Assembly (NCBI GenBank): GCA_001579985.1
Contig: LRSR01013010.1
Span: 1-23,795 of the forward strand
Reading direction: 5' to 3'
Length of the DNA stretch: 23,795 nucleotides
From: Hypsibius dujardini
Taxonomy: Eukaryota > Tardigrada > Eutardigrada > Parachela > Hypsibiidae
Within the stretch, counting starts at the first letter, position 1. Each line of letters begins with the position of its first letter. Under the pieces are notes generated by a model. It did no database searches. It had not been told where the DNA came from and saw only the letters and a program-made list of their open reading frames with translations. Both the position numbers and the translations under genes were made by a program. Positions 20,476 to 23,795 of the stretch are shown one piece after another.

Positions 20476-20751
20476 GTGCCTGTTTCTGTACGTATACATG
20501 CTTGTCTGTCTCTGCAATTCGCTCACTCAACCAACATTCACGTTTTATTTTGTTTCGGAAACTACTCGTACAACATCTTATGCGGCTGCAGCTTCAGCGC
20601 TTCTCGAGTTGGCTCTACATAAAAGCCACTCACCTTGAACGACCAGATGAAGCAGGCTCTTGTACCGCGGAACATCCCGACACCGCAGGTTGTCAAACTT
20701 GACTGTCTTCGTCCGGAATATCTGCCGGAAAAACCGCCGCATCGATTCCAT
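14065..20751 (-). CDS. Cationic-amino-acid-transporter-like SLC7A protein (SLC7A4/SLC7A14 type)
   Basis: Nine exons: 20751-20634, 17924-17805, 17467-17157, 17049-16992, 16924-16845, 16162-15485, 15072-14739, 14651-14547, 14168-14065. They total 1908 nt (635 aa), all junctions in phase. It is a multi-pass APC-superfamily transporter. Family landmarks in order: [12 protein letters not shown] (helix 1 break), [75 protein letters not shown], then [13 protein letters not shown] near the end. The loop with [10 protein letters not shown] and SPDIVAVG matches SLC7A14 spacing best. It is diverged: the family's FDxIATT block reads VKSIAMT, so the conserved Asp is Lys. Substrate is therefore uncertain. 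ATG 20751 is the first in-frame ATG; the frame is open further upstream without one. Intron 1 is 2.7 kb and holds other coding-like sequence. Confidence 0.9.
14318..14490. repeat. CTGT-type microsatellite in SLC7A intron 8
   Basis: Interrupted CTGT/CCTG/GTTT units with a pure (GTCT) core near 14340-14365, inside the 378-bp intron 14169-14546. Confidence 0.88.
14652..14738 (-). other. SLC7A intron 7
   Basis: An 87-bp intron with donor GTAAGA and acceptor TTGCAG, the shortest in the gene and free of repeats. Confidence 0.85.
15118..15430. repeat. Long CTGT/CTCT microsatellite in SLC7A intron 6
   Basis: About 310 bp of CTGT units mixed with CTAT and CTCT fill the 412-bp intron 15073-15484. The purest stretch is 15258-15295. 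Frames of Leu/Ser/Val/Cys are repeat artefacts. Confidence 0.92.
16237..16268. repeat. Four perfect GACCTGGC units in SLC7A intron 5
   Basis: Four head-to-tail 8-bp copies lie in the 682-bp intron 16163-16844, about 70 bp upstream of exon 6 on the minus strand. Confidence 0.9.
16506..16640. repeat. Core hairpin related to the foldback family, in SLC7A intron 5
   Basis: GGGGGCGGAGCTATGAGTC (16508) pairs with ATAGCTCCGCCCC (16576), followed by CTTATAGCAAACGATTTGAA, which resembles the right inner arm of the 1445-1935 element. The outer arms are not recognisable. Confidence 0.6.
17590..17762. repeat. CAGG/CAGA/CACA compound microsatellite in SLC7A intron 2
   Basis: A run of CAGG (17606-17636) changes to CAGA and then to ACACAGAC mixtures, in the 337-bp intron 17468-17804. 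Confidence 0.92.
18198..18936 (-). pseudogene. Gln-rich coding-like remnant within SLC7A intron 1
   Basis: On the minus strand, 18936-18835 reads as a Gln-rich peptide containing [20 protein letters not shown] and then TGA; an acceptor-like CGACTTCAG precedes it. A second segment from 18610, after CTCTATCAG, has the parallel [19 protein letters not shown]. It meets TAA at 18482-18484, continues Gln-rich and open past it, then seems to change frame near 18320 and meets TAG at 18198-18200. I could not join the two segments in phase. The repeated QQKLMSPE suggests a duplicated exon of a real protein, now decayed. It could also be non-coding CAG-rich sequence. No family recognised. Confidence 0.4.
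18621..18849. repeat. Nested inverted and direct repeats between the Gln-rich segments
   Basis: CTGGAGGGTCCGG...GGGGCAGGGGGTGG (18640-18684) is the complement of 18721-18762. The right arm is duplicated in tandem (about 18706-18764 and 18768-18826, with CACCTGACCACCCCC and GCTCCGCCCCTTTTGCCCAT). Outer ends CAATGACAAGATTGAGT and ACTCAATCTTGTCGCTG also pair. It separates the two Gln-rich coding-like stretches. Confidence 0.75.
19150..19212. repeat. Short TTTTCCTTGAA tandem repeats
   Basis: Four to five imperfect 11-16-bp units of TTTTCCTTGAA lie in A/T-rich DNA. The surrounding 18960-19530 is A/T-rich and holds nothing else that I recognise. Confidence 0.7.
19540..20171 (-). pseudogene. His-rich / Gln-rich / membrane-segment coding-like region in SLC7A intron 1
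   Basis: Two overlapping minus-strand frames look protein-like. One starts at ATG 20171 with a 40-residue His/Asp/Phe-rich peptide ([12 protein letters not shown]...), stops at TGA 20049-20051, then stays open for 170 codons: Pro/Arg-rich, Ala/Ser/Thr-rich, and finally a hydrophobic helix ([19 protein letters not shown]) ending at a donor-like CCCAG/GTAGGA at 19540. The other frame is Gln/Pro/Met-rich ([20 protein letters not shown]), meets TAG at 19820-19822 and continues Gln-rich ([18 protein letters not shown]). A 31-bp palindrome sits at the TGA. It may be a broken nested gene. No family recognised. Confidence 0.35.
20046..20076. repeat. 31-bp near-perfect palindrome
   Basis: CCATCACGACCCC, a TTAAG centre and then its exact 13-nt complement. 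It creates the in-frame TGA of the His-rich reading frame. Confidence 0.9.
20403..20480. repeat. (GTCT)n microsatellite in SLC7A intron 1
   Basis: About fourteen pure GTCT units (20419-20474) with degenerate edges, 160-230 bp downstream of the SLC7A exon-1 donor (minus strand). Confidence 0.93.
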
Positions 20752-21955
20752 GCCCACGTATGCGCTATTGCTTGCCCCCGCCAAGCCGTCAAAATAGTGT
20801 GTATAATCGGCTGAAGAACAACTAATGACGAAAGGATTCACTCCGCGTAATTTCGGGGTAATAGTTTCTCCTGAAGACCTTCAGTAAGCAAAGAGCGTGT
20901 CGTGATCGCCGGAAGTAATTCCGGAAACCTCACAAGGCATGCACACACGATGTCGGCTGGACCGTGAAGCACCACGAGGACGGGGGGAGGGGCGAGGGGG
21001 GATTGAGTACAAATTGGCGCAGCCGGAGAGACAAGTGGATGGACGAGATGGTGAATGGGCAGGCGGGTCAAATGAGCGTAATCAGGGGAAGACAAGACAC
21101 AACTATCAGCACTCTTTCCTCAGCAGGACGCGCTCGCAAATTGGCCCAGTCATCCGTCCTTCCATCGATTCAATCGCCGTCAAATATACACAGAAGGCAT
21201 ACGCCACAAACACCAGCTCGAGCACACACACTCGTGCCGTGTCTGTCTATGTAAAACAGCATCGAGAAAGTTTGCACGCGGATTAGAGAGGGAGGATTGT
21301 CGACTGATTGGCTTGTGATCCCTATCGGATGAGCATGTCGAACTTCCTTCAATACCCCGGCCACGGGGAGGGATGAGAGTGGGTGTGTGTATGTGTGTTG
21401 TTTAGACCCCCATTGGGAGAGACGGGAGATTGGTCGCTATATGACGGACGGCAGAGTGGGGGGGGGGGAATAATTTCAACGTGGAGAGTAGGAAAAAAAA
21501 CGGTATCGTCAGTTTATATATGCGTGGATCCTGTTAGTGGCTCTTCATCCCTGGGAGCTCTGGAAGCCGCTCTCCCGTTACGCTGCTTGGCATTCCAAAA
21601 GCAAATGGGATATTCAAGTGTCTTGTCGCTTGATGACACGACACTTATTCACCCCCATCACATGTCGGCGCTCCGTCACGGCTTCACAAGCAAAGGTTCA
21701 GGATTGGGCGGGTGACTGCGACCACCGACCGCACTCTTGGCTAATTGGGAAGACGGAGAGTCGGCTACCCGGGTGGTGGTGCGCAATTCAGCAGCAGCGC
21801 GTGGCGCTCTTGTCTTGTTCGCATAAACCGGAAGTAATTACCGATGGTCCTGGGGTACATGGTCGGACAGACGAGAGAGCGAGTACTGGACCACCAACTG
21901 GAGCAAAAAAGACGAACGAATATAAATAGCTATCTTGCGCTTCATTTTTTACTAT

Positions 21956-21957
21956 CC

Positions 21958-21994
<37 letters not shown>

Positions 21995-22026
21995 GGCTGT
22001 TTGTCTGTCTATCTGTCTGTCTGTTG
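21956..22026. repeat. (CTGT)n microsatellite upstream of SLC7A
   Basis: About nine clean CTGT units followed by interrupted GGCT/GTTT/CTAT units, in non-coding DNA. Confidence 0.92.
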
Positions 22027-23182
22027 TCTTCTTTTCAATCTACAGCACTCTCTACTAAATGTAGTCTGTCTTATTCTCCCTGTCACTCAAAGCTACCTAT
22101 GCAGCAAGCGGAAATCGTTTATATGCTGCCTGAATCAATACTTCTTTTTCGGCTTCTGTCTGCGCGCATTGGCTTCTGTGTCTGAATCCTCGGTACGGTC
22201 ATGTCGCCATGGGAGTGTTCCCACTTTATTATTTATCTCAAGAACTTGAGTAGAGAGCTTCGTTCGAAGTTTGGCTGTATGTCTGGCTAGGAGTGGAGCA
22301 TGTTCACATCCATTTGTACAGCATGGAAGGAAGAAATTATCACACGCTGGTTCATCAAGTCAATATTTAATTCGGTCTAATTCGGTCCTTAATATTATTG
22401 TCAGTGCATGTCTGCGTGTGTCTGTCTCTCTATCTGCTTGACTGTCTTCTGTGTCTGTGTATGTGGAATGATGAGGGAATGGAAGTAACAAATTTGTGAT
22501 GTTCCAGGCCCCTTTCCCGCTGGAAACATGAACCGCTCATTTTCCCGTTCGCCTGGAGGGCAGGATGAGGGGACTGGGGAGGAGCACGGGCCTACGAGAA
22601 CGTAATGGAGCTAATTTATTGGCCGATAAAGAGGCGACCGTGGTGGTTATGCAAGGCTGATCAAGTGCTGTTTACTTATTCCATCCGCAGGGACCGTCCA
22701 TCAACCGCTTTTTGCTGTCAGACTGAAGCTGCTGCCCCTGTCAGCGACATTCAAATGAAGCTATTTAGATTTATCCGATTACGCGCCCATCATAACTGTC
22801 AAAAGAATGGATGCAACTTGGGAAGAGCCAAGAGGCCGTTATGAGGGTTGTTTGTGGAATAAATCGGACGGGGTTGTGGATCCCTTTGTGTGGGCGGTGG
22901 CGTGTGTCTAATGAAGATCATACGCGGGAAGACTCTCGCGCGGTCAATACGTGGACGGTACTCGGGTGACGGGACGGGAAGAGGGTGACGGGACGGGCAA
23001 ACGGAGGGGAAGCACTCTTCCGGGTATCCGCTTTCAACGTCCCGTGGAAGGATCAGAACTAATGTCAATCGTTCCCACGACTGTATGGACGGACCTTCCC
23101 GTGATCGGAACGCACTTTTCCGATGTCTACATGTGTTGATTCTGTAATTTTTATCCGGTGTCTTGATTCTGTAAAAATATAG

Positions 23183-23232
23183 GCAAACAGACAGACAAAC
23201 AGACAGACAGACAGGCAGACAGACAGACAACG
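23183..23232. repeat. (CAGA)n microsatellite near the right edge
   Basis: About twelve CAGA/CAAA/CAGG units. Confidence 0.9.
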
Positions 23233-23795
23233 AATAACAGGCAGCCATTACCCGCAACGATTTGACCACCCTGAAAGTAACTTCCAGGCTATTTATTTTT
23301 TATTGTCATCCATTTATTTTGAGTTATTACAGTAACCAAAAGTTGGGGGTTTTCGGCAAGGGGACTGATTGATGGGATAGATTATTGTTTGTAATATTTT
23401 TGCAAAACACAAATCAACCGTCTCTGTTTCGAACCATCAGAGGCTCTTTGTCTACCCGGGTTAGTTGTAGTACATGGTGCTCTGTAATGATGTTCTGTAT
23501 CCGCCTGATTAGGTTGATTGACTGTAGTATTCAACGGTAATTCAATCGTAATGTGTATGTACTAATAGATCAGAGGCTAGTGGAGCAGAATGCCAATCAC
23601 GGTGGCTGCTCACATTTTCCTGCGAATAAAACCTCTTTTGTGAATAAAACTCTCCTGCGAAAGTGGAAAATAAGACTGTCGATTGCACGACATCATCTGT
23701 TTCAGCGAGTTCTGTTACTGCATTAACCTGACTCAATGTGAATGCAGTCATTCGTTCACTGCGCTGCTATTATGGTCGTATTAGACCACCGCTCA

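Larger units (their letters stand above)
20752..23795. other. Upstream region of the SLC7A gene, no gene identified
   Basis: It must contain the SLC7A promoter and 5' leader. The exon-1 frame is open upstream to at least 20900 but has no ATG, so this may be leader sequence. I see G/C-richer unique DNA (20940-21100, 22500-23100), a GT-rich tract near 21382-21405, a G9 run at 21459-21467, and microsatellites near 21960, 22410 and 23185. Frames here, including a 156-residue minus frame at 22799-23269, match nothing I know and partly arise from repeats. Confidence 0.55.

Noticed and set aside
20752-20841. Upstream extension of the SLC7A protein
   Set aside because: The frame is open but contains GTG, not ATG. 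The ATG at 20751 has a good context and gives a family-like N-terminus.
22799-23269. 156-residue minus-strand frame upstream of SLC7A
   Set aside because: Part comes from the CAGA array and the rest is Pro/Arg-rich without known motifs or splice support.

Overview
The window is nuclear DNA from an animal. Its genes are split by GT-AG introns, start in Kozak-like contexts, and encode metazoan families: DNA polymerase gamma, the MICOS subunit Mic10, a CAT-type amino-acid transporter and a CASD1-type O-acetyltransferase. The introns are short (about 0.2-2.7 kb) and most carry 4-bp microsatellites. The species cannot be read from the sequence; an invertebrate, possibly a flatworm, is a guess only.

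Layout. (1) 286-2490, minus: the 5' end of a CASD1-like gene, which runs off the left edge. (2) 2491-4542: intergenic DNA with a satellite, two foldback elements (one a good PIF/Harbinger-type MITE) and a minisatellite that includes the last codons of the next gene. (3) 4543-11080, minus: a complete seven-exon POLG. I joined the exons by hand; they total 3726 nt, exactly 1242 codons, with all exonuclease and polymerase catalytic residues present. (4) 11081-11643: a divergent promoter region with an 81-bp tandem duplication. (5) 11644-13832, plus: MICOS10/Mic10 in four exons. (6) 14065-20751, minus: a nine-exon SLC7A (CAT/SLC7A4/SLC7A14-like) gene of 636 codons including the stop, convergent with MICOS10 and with probable overlapping 3' ends. 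Its 2.7-kb first intron holds Gln-rich and His-rich coding-like sequence on the same strand that is broken by stops. (7) 20752-23795: upstream DNA with microsatellites and no gene that I can support.

POLG replicates mitochondrial DNA and Mic10 shapes cristae junctions, so the divergent pair could share regulation for mitochondrial biogenesis. The other two genes have no obvious link to them. The unusual content is mostly structural: a dispersed foldback family with a GGGGCGGAG stem, tetranucleotide arrays in most introns, a triplicated POLG stop-codon region, and the Gln-rich remnants in which TAA or TAG stands beside Gln runs. I found no CRISPR array, tRNA, rRNA or intact transposase.
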